Source of the DNA: Pseudomonas flavescens
GTDB lineage: Bacteria; Pseudomonadota; Gammaproteobacteria; Pseudomonadales; Pseudomonadaceae
NCBI RefSeq assembly: GCF_013408425.1
Contig: NZ_JACBYV010000001.1
Span: 3,224,001 to 3,288,000, forward strand
DNA: 64,000 nt
Direction: 5' to 3'
Positions 43,720 to 52,214 of this stretch are shown here, one piece after another. The position numbers and the translations under genes are program-made. The notes under the pieces were generated by a model that worked only from the letters and a program-made list of their open reading frames with translations, was not told where the DNA came from and did not search any database. Position 1 is the stretch's first letter, and each line of letters opens with the position of its first letter.

Positions 43720-44724
43720 TCAGCCAAATAGCTCAACGATACGGGGAGCGATGCGTTCGAGGGCGAGTATCTCCTTCGCGGCATCGAGTTCCGCCGCTGC
43801 CTTGGGCATGCCATACACCGCGCAGCTGGCCTGGTTCTGGGCGATGGTGAGGAACCCGCGGGCGCGCATGTTCTTGAGCCCCAGCGCGCCATCACGGCCC
43901 ATGCCGGTGAGCAACACGCCGATGGCATCGCCCGTCCAGTGCTCGACCACGCTGTCGAAGAACACATCGATGGAGGGGCGATAGACGTGGCTGCGTGGCT
44001 CTTCTGTATAGGTCAGCTCGCCATTGCGCTGCAGGCGCATATGGTTGTTGGTGCCCGCCAGCAGCACCACACCCGCTTGCGGTTGCTCGCCGTCGCGGGC
44101 CAGGCGCACCGGCAGGGCCGACTCACCGGCCAGCCAGTCGGCCATACCAGCGGCGAACACCTCGTCGACGTGCTGCACCAGCATGACCGCCGCATTGAAA
44201 TTTCCCGGCAATTGCTTGAGCAGCGAGGCCAGCGCCGCCGGGCCGCCCGCCGAGGCACCGATGGCCACCAGCCGGCGTGCCGCCGACGCTCTGGGCGCCT
44301 GGGCTGAGACGCTATGCTTGCGGCCCGTGTTCTGGCCGATCAACCAGCCAATGTTCTGGATCTTGCGCAGCAACGTCGCCGCGTCAGCCGCTGCGTCGCC
44401 GCCCAGCGAAGGCGTATTGACCGCGTCCAGAGCCCCATGGCCCATGGCCTCGAACACCCGGTTGACGTACTGCTCGATATCCACCGAGACGATGAGGATC
44501 GCGCAGGGGCTCTGCGCCATGATCCGTCGCGTCGCCTCGACCCCATCCATGACCGGCATCAGCAGATCCATCAGCAATAGATCCGGCAGATCGACTTCGC
44601 AGCGCTGCAGCGCCTCGGCACCGTTGCCCGCCACCCAGACGATGCGATGCTCCGGCTCCAGAGCCAGGGCTCGGCGCAGAGCCTCCACCGCCAGCGGCAT
44701 GTCGTTGACGATCCCGATCCTCAT
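43720..44724 (-). CDS. wspF: WspF: CheB-like methylesterase, negative regulator of Wsp
   Basis: A 334-residue CheB homologue: receiver domain with Asp53 ('[14 protein letters not shown]') and a methylesterase domain with the catalytic Ser in 'IGASAGGP', His in 'VQHVDE' and Asp in 'GMGRDGA'. It removes methyl groups from WspA and resets signalling; loss of wspF locks WspR on and gives wrinkly small-colony variants. Every catalytic residue is intact. Its ATG overlaps the wspE stop (ATGA), so translation is coupled. Confidence 0.95.
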   Translation of the reverse strand: MRIGIVNDMPLAVEALRRALALEPEHRIVWVAGNGAEALQRCEVDLPDLLLMDLLMPVMDGVEATRRIMAQSPCAILIVSVDIEQYVNRVFEAMGHGALDAVNTPSLGGDAAADAATLLRKIQNIGWLIGQNTGRKHSVSAQAPRASAARRLVAIGASAGGPAALASLLKQLPGNFNAAVMLVQHVDEVFAAGMADWLAGESALPVRLARDGEQPQAGVVLLAGTNNHMRLQRNGELTYTEEPRSHVYRPSIDVFFDSVVEHWTGDAIGVLLTGMGRDGALGLKNMRARGFLTIAQNQASCAVYGMPKAAAELDAAKEILALERIAPRIVELFG

Positions 44725-47012
44725 TCGTGCGGCTCTCCAACCAGATCGACCACGGCGTCGAGCAACGCCTCGTCATGGAAACTGGCCTTGGCAAGATAAT
44801 AGTCGGCTCCGGCATCCAGACCACGCCGGCGATCTTCTTCGCGATCCTTGTAGGACACCACCATCACCGGCAGCGATTGCAGGCGGCTGTCGCGGCGCAC
44901 CAGGGTGACCAGTTCGATACCGTCCATGCGCGGCATGTCGATATCGGTAATCAGCAGGTCGAAGTGCTCGGCGCGCAGGGCGTTCCAGCCATCCATGCCA
45001 TCGACCGCCACGGCCACGTCATAACCCCGCCCGAGCAGCAGCTTGCGCTCCAGCTCGCGCACGGTCAGCGAATCGTCGACCACCAGCACGCGCTTGCGCT
45101 GAACACCGGCAAACTGGCGGACGCTACGGTCGACCCGCTCCAGGCGACCGCTGCCGAGCAGTTTGGCGACCGACATCAGCATGTCCTCGACGTCGAGGAT
45201 CAGCACCGGCGTGCCGTCGTCCAGCAACGCACCTGCCGACACATCCTGCACCTTGCCCAGCCGTGGATCCAGCGGCATCACCACCAGCGTGCGCTCACCG
45301 ACGAAACGCTCCACCACCAGACCGAACAGGTTGTCACGGTCACGGATCAGCACCACCGGAATGCCGTTGTCGCTGGGCTTGCCTTCCGGGCGCTGGAGAA
45401 TCTGGCTGGCCGCGATCAGACCGACGTGCTGCCCTTCGCTCCAGAAGTGCTGACGCCCTTCCAGTTGAACGATGTCTTCGGCCTGCAGGCGGGTCATCCG
45501 TTCGATGTGGGCCAGCGGCAAGGCATAGGCTTCGCCACCGACCTCGACGACCAGGCTGCGCACCACCGACAACGTCAGCGGCACCTCCAGGTGGAAGGTC
45601 GAACCCTGTCCCTGGCGCTGCTGCATGCGCACACCGCCGCGCAGTTGCCGCACCATGTGCTGAACGGCATCCAGGCCAACACCGCGGCCGGACACCTCGG
45701 TGACCTGATCACGCATGCTGAAACCGGGCAGGAACAGGAAGGCCAGCAGCTCCTCCTCGGTCAGCTGCTCGCCGGTCTGTTCGGTGGCGAAACCACGGCT
45801 GATCACCGCACTGCGCAGTTTATGCAGATCGACGCCGCCCCCATCGTCGCTGAGTTCCAGCAATAGCATGCCGGCGTGGTGACGGGCGCGAATCAGTATC
45901 TGGCCTTCGGCTGTCTTGCCGCGCGCCAGGCGCACCTCGGGCGGCTCGATGCCGTGGTCCAGAGCATTGCGCAGCAAATGCGTCAGCGGTGCCTCGAGAC
46001 GTTCCAGCACGTCGCGGTCGACCTGCGTGCTTTCGCCCTCGATCACCAGCCGTACCTGCTTGCCGAGCGCCCGGGCCAGGTCACGCAGCATGCGTTCATG
46101 GCCCGACAACACATCGGCGAACGGCCGCATGCGCGACGCCAGCGCGGCGTCGTAGAGGGACTGGGCGCGCTGGCCGCCCTGCCAGCCGAAATCGTCCAGA
46201 TCGGTCATGTGCTGGGCAAGCACCTGCTGGCACTCGGTGAGCGCCTGGCGGGTTTCCACCAGCATGGCCTCGGCCTGCGCATCGATGCTGCCTTCCGGTA
46301 GCGCTTCACGGGCTACGTCGAGGGCGCGCCGCGCGACGGTTTGCAGCCGTTTGAGACGCTGCAGGCCATCGCCGAGGGGCTTGATGCGCTGGAACTCGAC
46401 CAGCGACTTGCTGGAGATGTCCAGCAGATGGTCGAGTCGCTCGGCACTGACCCGCAGGATGCGTCCACGCCCCTCGCCCTGCACTTCGCCGCCTTCGGCT
46501 CTCGCCCTGACAGGTGCACTTTGCGGCTCCGGCGATTCCTGTACGAACGGCTCTGGCTCGGCGATGACGGCGGGCGCCACCGGCACCGGCACCGCTGAGC
46601 GCTGGGCCGGTACGTAACCACCCCGCGCGAGAGCACCGAGGCGTTCGATCAGCGCATCGACAGCCGCGCCGGTTCCATTCGTATCGGCCGCGGGCGAGCC
46701 CAGGCTCAGCAGAATGTCGGCGCCTTGCAACAGCGCATCGATGTATTCGGGTTGCAGCAACAGGCGGCCTTCCTGAGCCTCCACCAGGCAGTCTTCCATT
46801 ACGTGAGCGACCTTCACCCCGGCGTCGAGACCGACGATACGTGCCGCGCCCTTGAGGGAATGGGCTGCGCGCATGCAGGCTTCGAGGGAGTCCGCATGAC
46901 GCGGATCGCGCTCGAGCACCAGCAAGCCGTTGTTGAGCACCTGGGTCTGGGCCTCGGCTTCGAGCTTGAACAACTCCAGCAGCGAAGCGTCGCGCATCTG
47001 GTCGGGCGTCAT
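44721..47012 (-). CDS. wspE: WspE: CheA-type hybrid histidine kinase
   Basis: The 763-residue kinase has an HPt domain (His51 in 'AAHSLKGAARIVG'), an Ala/Pro-rich linker, a dimerisation region, a CheA ATPase ('LRNALDHGIEPPEVR', 'DDGGGVD', 'GRGVGLDAV'), a CheW-like domain and a C-terminal receiver domain ('LLITDIDMPRMDG'). It phosphorylates WspR and WspF in response to WspA. The fused receiver is usual for WspE. It overlaps wspD and wspF by 4 bp at each end. Confidence 0.95.
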   Translation of the reverse strand: MTPDQMRDASLLELFKLEAEAQTQVLNNGLLVLERDPRHADSLEACMRAAHSLKGAARIVGLDAGVKVAHVMEDCLVEAQEGRLLLQPEYIDALLQGADILLSLGSPAADTNGTGAAVDALIERLGALARGGYVPAQRSAVPVPVAPAVIAEPEPFVQESPEPQSAPVRARAEGGEVQGEGRGRILRVSAERLDHLLDISSKSLVEFQRIKPLGDGLQRLKRLQTVARRALDVAREALPEGSIDAQAEAMLVETRQALTECQQVLAQHMTDLDDFGWQGGQRAQSLYDAALASRMRPFADVLSGHERMLRDLARALGKQVRLVIEGESTQVDRDVLERLEAPLTHLLRNALDHGIEPPEVRLARGKTAEGQILIRARHHAGMLLLELSDDGGGVDLHKLRSAVISRGFATEQTGEQLTEEELLAFLFLPGFSMRDQVTEVSGRGVGLDAVQHMVRQLRGGVRMQQRQGQGSTFHLEVPLTLSVVRSLVVEVGGEAYALPLAHIERMTRLQAEDIVQLEGRQHFWSEGQHVGLIAASQILQRPEGKPSDNGIPVVLIRDRDNLFGLVVERFVGERTLVVMPLDPRLGKVQDVSAGALLDDGTPVLILDVEDMLMSVAKLLGSGRLERVDRSVRQFAGVQRKRVLVVDDSLTVRELERKLLLGRGYDVAVAVDGMDGWNALRAEHFDLLITDIDMPRMDGIELVTLVRRDSRLQSLPVMVVSYKDREEDRRRGLDAGADYYLAKASFHDEALLDAVVDLVGEPHE

Positions 47013-47689
47013 CCGAGGCTCCTGGCGATGGTTTGCTGCAGTATCTGCTCATCGAGCAGGGTCACGCTGCGACCTTTCCACTGGAGAACCCCGGAGGCGA
47101 AACGCCGCGCCATCGGCACACTGCCGTTGCCGGTCTCGACCACCTGGCTGACGGCAATGGCCTCGATGCCTTCGACCTCGTCGACCGGCATGACCACCGG
47201 ACCATCCGCCAGGCTGAAGATCAGCATGCGTGGCACCACGCGACGTTCGGTAACCGCCTCGGCGCTCTCCAGCCCGAGCATCTCCGCCAACGAAACGCAG
47301 GCCACCAGCGCGCCACGCACGTTGGTCACCCCCATCAAACCCAATGAACGCTGGTGTGGCAGCGAGTGGATCGAGGTGCGCGTCGCCACCTCGCTCAATG
47401 CACGGGTGGCCAGCGCCAACCAGGCCTCCCCTACCCGGAAGATGAGAATCGAACGACGCTCGCCGCTCTCTTCCTCGACCCACTCATGCTCTGGCTCATC
47501 CTCATCGCGCTGCAAAGCGAACCGATCCAGCAGGCGGGTAGCCAGGGACGCGTGAACCTCGCAGTTGCGACAGTGAATGTGCTGGACCAGGCGCTCACAG
47601 GACTTGTCGCCCTGCACGCCGATGCGGTTCCAGCAATCGTCGATGGCCGCCCGTTCGATATCGCTCAGCGGCAGAAGACTATCGGTCAT
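47009..47689 (-). CDS. wspD: WspD: CheW-like coupling protein
   Basis: A 226-residue adaptor: an N-terminal extension of about 80 residues with three cysteines ('CERLVQHIHCRNCEVHASLATRLL'), then a CheW domain ('ILIFRVGEAWLALATRALSEVA', 'GVTNVRGALVACVSLAEMLGL'). It links WspA and WspE together with WspB. The N-terminal cysteine cluster (CxxC plus one) could bind a metal, but this is inference. Its ATG overlaps wspC by 11 bp. Confidence 0.93.
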   Translation of the reverse strand: MTDSLLPLSDIERAAIDDCWNRIGVQGDKSCERLVQHIHCRNCEVHASLATRLLDRFALQRDEDEPEHEWVEEESGERRSILIFRVGEAWLALATRALSEVATRTSIHSLPHQRSLGLMGVTNVRGALVACVSLAEMLGLESAEAVTERRVVPRMLIFSLADGPVVMPVDEVEGIEAIAVSQVVETGNGSVPMARRFASGVLQWKGRSVTLLDEQILQQTIARSLG

Positions 47690-48926
47690 CGCGGCTCACT
47701 CCACGCCCGGCGCGTTGCTGCAGGCGCTTGGCGCCCGCCAGATCACCACGGGCAGCGAGCAGCGCCGACAGGTGAGCCAGCGCTTCGGCGTGCCTGGGCG
47801 CCAGATACAGGGTTTTGCGGTAATAATCCTGGGCCTCGCTGCTACGCCCGGCCACATCGCTGAGCAGGCCCAGCCAGTAGAACGCCTGAGCCGTCGGGCC
47901 GTGCGCGGCGAGATAGCGTTCGCAGGCCATGCGGGCTTCGTCGCTGCGCCCGGCGTTGGCCAGCGTGGCGATTTCATCCAGGGCGGCATCGCCTGCGGCC
48001 ACCGGCGGCGGCGCTGCGGCAGGCACCCGGCGCACCGGCGGTTTGTCTGGCGCAGCGACAGGTGCTGCGACCCGTGCCCGCGCGGGTATGGCCGGGGCGA
48101 CCTGGCGCAGCGAGGCCGCGAGGCGCGGCGGCGTGTCACTGGCTCGGCGAAACACGAAGGCCAGGGGGATGTTCAAGGCCTGCATGCCAACCTGGCTGAA
48201 CAGGCTGGCCTCGGCCGGCCCGATGAACAGTGCACCGTCGTCACGCATGAGCCGTTGCAGCACGGCCGCCACGGATTGCTGGGTCGGTCGGTCGAAGTAG
48301 ATCAGCAGGTTGCGACAGAACACGAAATCGTAGGGCGCCTCGCCAGCCAGCAGACCGGGGGCCAGCAGGTTGCCGGCGAGCAGACGGACCTTGCGACGCA
48401 CCTCGTCCTGGAGCTGAAAGCCTTCCGGGGTTTCGACGAAGTGCCGATCACGAAAGCTCAGGTTGTCGCCACGGAACGAATTGCGCCCGTACAGCGCTCG
48501 CTGTGCGCGAACCAGTATCAGCTCGCTGATGTCCATGGCATCGATGCGAAACGTTTCGCCCGGCAGCCCGGCATCGAGCAGCGCCATGGCAATGGAATAC
48601 GGCTCTTCGCCACTCGAACAGGGCAGGCTGAGTATGCGCAGCGGGCGAACGCCCATGATCTGCGCGACCCGCTCACGGGCCAGTTGCGCGAGCGCGACGA
48701 AGGATTCCGGGTAGCGAAAGAACCAGGTCTCCGGTACCACCACGGCCTCGACCAGTGCCTGCTGCTCGATGGCGGAGGCCTGCAGTTGCAGCCAATAGGC
48801 CTCCTCGTCGGCACAGCCCAGTGCCGCGACGCGCTGGCGAACCGCACGTTCGATCACCACCTGGCCTACCGACTCGGCATCGAGTCCGATCAGGCCATGC
48901 AACAGGCGCTCGAAACGGCCGCTCAT
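47679..48926 (-). CDS. wspC: WspC: CheR-like methyltransferase with TPR region
   Basis: The 415-residue SAM-dependent protein-glutamate methyltransferase modifies WspA. CheR domain: 'ETWFFRYPESF' at the N-terminal side, the SAM motif 'RILSLPCSSGEEPYSIAMAL', and 'FCRNLLIYFD'. A Pro/Ala-rich linker leads to C-terminal TPR-like helices ('AFYWLGLLSDVAGRSSEAQDYYRKTLYLAPRHAEALAHL') typical of WspC. The start overlaps the wspB stop (ATGA). Confidence 0.93.
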   Translation of the reverse strand: MSGRFERLLHGLIGLDAESVGQVVIERAVRQRVAALGCADEEAYWLQLQASAIEQQALVEAVVVPETWFFRYPESFVALAQLARERVAQIMGVRPLRILSLPCSSGEEPYSIAMALLDAGLPGETFRIDAMDISELILVRAQRALYGRNSFRGDNLSFRDRHFVETPEGFQLQDEVRRKVRLLAGNLLAPGLLAGEAPYDFVFCRNLLIYFDRPTQQSVAAVLQRLMRDDGALFIGPAEASLFSQVGMQALNIPLAFVFRRASDTPPRLAASLRQVAPAIPARARVAAPVAAPDKPPVRRVPAAAPPPVAAGDAALDEIATLANAGRSDEARMACERYLAAHGPTAQAFYWLGLLSDVAGRSSEAQDYYRKTLYLAPRHAEALAHLSALLAARGDLAGAKRLQQRAGRGVSRDDR

Positions 48927-49438
48927 ACGCTGGCCTCCAGGGTTGCCGCGAACAGCAGCTCACGCACCGCTTCGTCGAGCAGATCGGCCACGCGGACCCA
49001 TTGCACCAACCCCTGTTCGGCCTTGAGCACCGGCCCCAGGTAGCGGGCATTGGGCACGCTCACCCCGGCGTCGACGAATGCCTCGGCGGGGCTGCGCAGG
49101 GTATCGCTGGCCTGTTCCAGAATCAGTCCCAGCAGGCGAGCAGGCTGGCTCGCCTGGGGCTGGTAGTTGACGATCACCAGGCGCGTGCTGGTGCGCACCG
49201 TGGCTGGTTGACCGAGTGCCTGGAAAGACAGGTCGAGCACCGGCACCGGCTTGCCGCGATAGGCGAACAGCCCGGCAACCCAATCGGGGGCAGCCGGGAT
49301 CTGCTTGAAGCTGCGCAACGGCATCACTTCGACCACTTCACGAACATCCAGGGCGTAGCGATCCGTGCCCATGCTGAACAACAGGAACAGCTGACCGGGG
49401 CTACGCCGCCCCGGCGATGGCCTGCCTGTTTCGCTCAC
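48923..49438 (-). CDS. wspB: WspB: CheW-like coupling protein
   Basis: A 171-residue CheW domain ('QLFLLFSMGTDRYALDVREVVEVMPL', 'VAGLFAYRGKPVPVLDLSFQAL') close to the P. aeruginosa length of 170. The start is a GTG at 49438, 4 nt after the wspA stop; the frame continues open far upstream inside wspA, but that is shadow coding. It couples WspA to WspE, in parallel with WspD. Confidence 0.9.
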   Translation of the reverse strand: MSETGRPSPGRRSPGQLFLLFSMGTDRYALDVREVVEVMPLRSFKQIPAAPDWVAGLFAYRGKPVPVLDLSFQALGQPATVRTSTRLVIVNYQPQASQPARLLGLILEQASDTLRSPAEAFVDAGVSVPNARYLGPVLKAEQGLVQWVRVADLLDEAVRELLFAATLEASV

Positions 49439-49442
49439 CGGC

Positions 49443-51077
49443 TCAGACCTTGAAGCGGCTGACGCCGGTACGCAAACCGTTCGCCACCAGATTGAGGTCG
49501 TCGATCGATGCGCTGGCCTGGCGTAGCGACTCGACGGTCTGCGACGAGGCTTCACTGAGCTGCACCAGCGCCTGATTGATCTGCTCGGCACCGGTGGACT
49601 GCGCCTGCATGCCTTCATTGACCATCAAGACACGGGGCGCCAGCGCCTGCACCTGATGGATGATCTGCGCGAGCTGCTCGCCGACCTGGCCGACTTCGCC
49701 GATCCCGCGGCGCACTTCCTCGGAGAACTTGTCCATGCCCATCACGCCGGCGGAAACCGCCGACTGGATCTCGCGAACCATCTGCTCGATATCGTAGGTA
49801 GCCACGGCGGTCTGGTCGGCCAGACGGCGAACTTCGGTGGCGACCACCGCGAAGCCACGGCCGTACTCGCCAGCCTTCTCCGCTTCGATGGCGGCGTTGA
49901 GCGACAGCAGGTTGGTCTGGTCGGCGACTTTGACGATGGTGGTGACCACGTGATTGATGTTGCCGGCCTTCTCGTTGAGGATCGCCAGCTTGGCGTTGAC
50001 CAGCTCGGCGGCGCTCATCACCTGGTGCATGGTGTCTTCCATGCGCGCCAGGCCCAACTGCCCTGCTCCGGCCAGGGTCGACGTCTGCTCGGCGGCGCCG
50101 GAAACCTCGGTCATGGTGCGCACCAGATCCCGCGACGTGGCGGCGATTTCTCGGGAGGTGGCACCGATCTCGGTGGTGGTAGCCGCGGTTTCCGTGGCGG
50201 TGGCCTGCTGCTGCTTGGAGGTGGCGGCGATCTCGGTCACCGAGGTGGTGACCTGCACGGCGGAACGCTGCGCCTGGGCGACCAGCGTCTTGATCTCTTC
50301 GGCCATGCCGTTGAAGCCGGTTTCGATGGCACCGAACTCGTCACGACGGCCGAGGTTCAGGCGCACGGTCAGGTCGCCACTGGCCAGTGCCTGCAGGGTG
50401 TGCACCACCTGCTGCACCGGGCGGGTGATCGCCTGCATCAGGAAGTAACCGCATACGAAAGCGGCGATGATTGCCAGCAGCACAGATACCACCATGCTCA
50501 ATTTGGCTCGGCTGACCGCAGAAACGATATCCCCGGCAGAGGAATACGCCACATCGCGATTAAGCTCGATCATCGAGGTGAGCTGAGTACGCCCGACGTT
50601 CCAGGTATCGGTCAGTTGCCCGGCCAGCTGGGCCCGCGCCTCGACGGAGCGGCCTTCGTCATAGACCGTCAGCACGCTGGCCTGCTGCTGCGCGAACAGC
50701 TCACGGGTCTGATCGAAGGCCTCCAGGGCACTCCGGTCAGTGTCATCGCGAATGGTCGCCCGGTAGTCGGCAAGCGACGTGACCAGCTTGTCGCTGGCGC
50801 CCTTGATCAGTTGACGGTCGGCATCGCTGAGCCTGTGTTGCTCCTTGATACTGACCTGCACGATGGTCTGGTGGAACAGGTCCGTCCAGGCACTGCGCAC
50901 CTGAGTGATGTGGAACATGCCAGGCATGGCATCGTCCAGCAGACGGGTAGCCCCACCCTCGACCTTGAGCAGGCGCTCGAAGGATGCCGCGGCCATCAAC
51001 AGCATGATCGCGATGATGATCGCGAAACTTGCCTGGATACGCTGGCGAACAGTCCAGTTCTTCACATTCAACCCCAT
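49443..51077 (-). CDS. wspA: WspA: membrane methyl-accepting receptor of the Wsp system
   Basis: The 544-residue receptor has helices at about 14-34 and 190-211, a periplasmic sensor between them, a HAMP domain and a long signalling hairpin whose tip is 'IVKVADQTNLLSLNAAIEAEKAGEYGRGFAVVATEVRRLADQTA' (near residues 385-430). It senses surface contact or envelope stress and activates WspE. I use the ATG at 51077; a GTG at 51065 (M)KNWTV with GGGG upstream would match the P. aeruginosa N-terminus better (540 residues). It begins the wspABCDEFR transcript. Confidence 0.93.
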   Translation of the reverse strand: MGLNVKNWTVRQRIQASFAIIIAIMLLMAAASFERLLKVEGGATRLLDDAMPGMFHITQVRSAWTDLFHQTIVQVSIKEQHRLSDADRQLIKGASDKLVTSLADYRATIRDDTDRSALEAFDQTRELFAQQQASVLTVYDEGRSVEARAQLAGQLTDTWNVGRTQLTSMIELNRDVAYSSAGDIVSAVSRAKLSMVVSVLLAIIAAFVCGYFLMQAITRPVQQVVHTLQALASGDLTVRLNLGRRDEFGAIETGFNGMAEEIKTLVAQAQRSAVQVTTSVTEIAATSKQQQATATETAATTTEIGATSREIAATSRDLVRTMTEVSGAAEQTSTLAGAGQLGLARMEDTMHQVMSAAELVNAKLAILNEKAGNINHVVTTIVKVADQTNLLSLNAAIEAEKAGEYGRGFAVVATEVRRLADQTAVATYDIEQMVREIQSAVSAGVMGMDKFSEEVRRGIGEVGQVGEQLAQIIHQVQALAPRVLMVNEGMQAQSTGAEQINQALVQLSEASSQTVESLRQASASIDDLNLVANGLRTGVSRFKV

Positions 51078-51206
51078 CTGCCGAGACTCTAAATGAAGCC
51101 TGCGGGTAGCCTCCGCAGGTCATGCGCCGGACTCTATGGGCGTTGCGGTTGCAGCGCAAGCGAGACAGACCTATTTACTGTAGCAACAGGCGCTTGAGTG
51201 TCAGGG

Positions 51207-51253
51207 GGGAAGAAGAAATAAGGCTGCCGAACGGTACTGAGCCGTCGGCAGCC
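51207..51253 (-). terminator. Intrinsic terminator after the DUF533 gene
   Basis: GGCTGCCGA (51222-51230) pairs with TCGGCAGCC (51245-51253), with an inner ACGG/CCGT extension. On the minus strand it is followed by a T-rich tail (TTATTTCTTCTT, 51221-51210). It is 13 nt from the gene's stop. Confidence 0.85.
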
Positions 51254-51265
51254 GGTACGGCGGAG

Positions 51266-51994
51266 TTACTGCAGATCCTGGCGAACCTGGGCTTCGAGTT
51301 CGGCCTTGAGGGCCGGGTCGAGCTTCAACTGGCGGGCCAGCTCTTCCAGGTAGGCGCGTTCCATGAAGTGCTCTTCATCGACCATCAGCACGCTGGCGAC
51401 GTACATTTCCGCAGCCATTTCCGGCGTGCTGGCCGAACGTGCCACATCGGCGGGGTCCAGCGGTTTGTTCAGCTCGGCCTGCAGCCAGCGCTGGGTTTCG
51501 GCGTCGCTGGCCAGTTTGCTCAACTCGCCTTCGATCAGCTCGCGCTCGCGCTCGTCGACATGGCCGTCGGCCTTGGCCGCAGCCACCAGCGCCTTGAGAA
51601 TGCCCTGGCTGTGCAGCTCCACCTGGGGAGCAGGCAGACGGTCGAGGGTCTGCGGCTCGCCCTGTGGCGCACCGGCCTGCTTGGCCTGCCAGTTGCCATA
51701 GGCCTTGTAGGCGATCACGCCCAGCGCGGCGAGGCCACCATAGGTGATGACCTTGCCACCGACCTTGCGGGCGCTCTTGTTGCCCAGCAGCATGGCCAGC
51801 GCGGCACCACCACCGGCGCCCTTGAGCATCGAGCCGATACCACCGTTGTCAGCCTTGCCGGCGCCACCACTGCCGCCGCCCAGCAATCCACCCAGCGCTC
51901 CGCCCAGCCCCGAAGAGGACTTGCCGCCGGTTTTCTGTTGCAGCAATTCCTGCCCGGACTTCAGCAGTTGGTCGAGCAAGCCGCGCGTATTCAT
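51266..51994 (-). CDS. DUF533 (YebE-like) inner-membrane protein with TerB-like C-terminus
   Basis: A 242-residue protein: a Gly/Ser-rich N-terminal region ('GLGGALGGLLGGGSGGAG'), one or two hydrophobic helices ('GGAALAMLLG', 'VITYGGLAALGVIAYKAY'), and a helical TerB-like domain with the acidic loop 'AAAKADGHVDERERELIEGEL'. DUF533 proteins are tied to envelope stress in enterobacteria; their mechanism is unknown. GGAG lies 7 nt before the ATG at 51994. It is downstream of recJ with a repeat-bearing gap of 220 bp. Confidence 0.85.
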   Translation of the reverse strand: MNTRGLLDQLLKSGQELLQQKTGGKSSSGLGGALGGLLGGGSGGAGKADNGGIGSMLKGAGGGAALAMLLGNKSARKVGGKVITYGGLAALGVIAYKAYGNWQAKQAGAPQGEPQTLDRLPAPQVELHSQGILKALVAAAKADGHVDERERELIEGELSKLASDAETQRWLQAELNKPLDPADVARSASTPEMAAEMYVASVLMVDEEHFMERAYLEELARQLKLDPALKAELEAQVRQDLQ

Positions 51995-52026
51995 GGAGAT
52001 CTCCAATGGTTCAGGAACGGACGAAT

Positions 52027-52136
52027 CTACTGCGAAGCCTGGCCGACGTTGGTTACAGATTGCGTCAAGATATTGCGCGTACTACTGCGAAGCCTGGCCG
52101 ACGTTGGTTACAGATTGCGTCAAGATATTGCGCGTA
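52027..52136. repeat. Perfect tandem repeat, 2 x 55 bp
   Basis: Positions 52027-52081 are repeated exactly as 52082-52136. The unit starts CTACTGCGAAGCC and ends ATATTGCGCGTA. It lies in the leader of the DUF533 gene, between it and recJ. Copies are identical, so the duplication is recent or maintained. On the minus strand each unit contains TTGACG, a possible -35, without a convincing -10. Confidence 0.95.
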
Positions 52137-52214
52137 CGGCCGCGTCGCACAGGCAGATAGACAATCGGCCTGTGGGCAACGTTCAAGATAGCGTCGGGGC
52201 TCCGTGACTGAACG

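Noticed and set aside
52027..52136. CRISPR array
   Set aside because: Two directly abutting identical units without spacers; no cas genes in the window.
52006..52191. A 61-residue plus-strand frame across the 55-bp repeats
   Set aside because: It exists only because the repeat lacks stops in that frame; no ribosome site or homology is evident.
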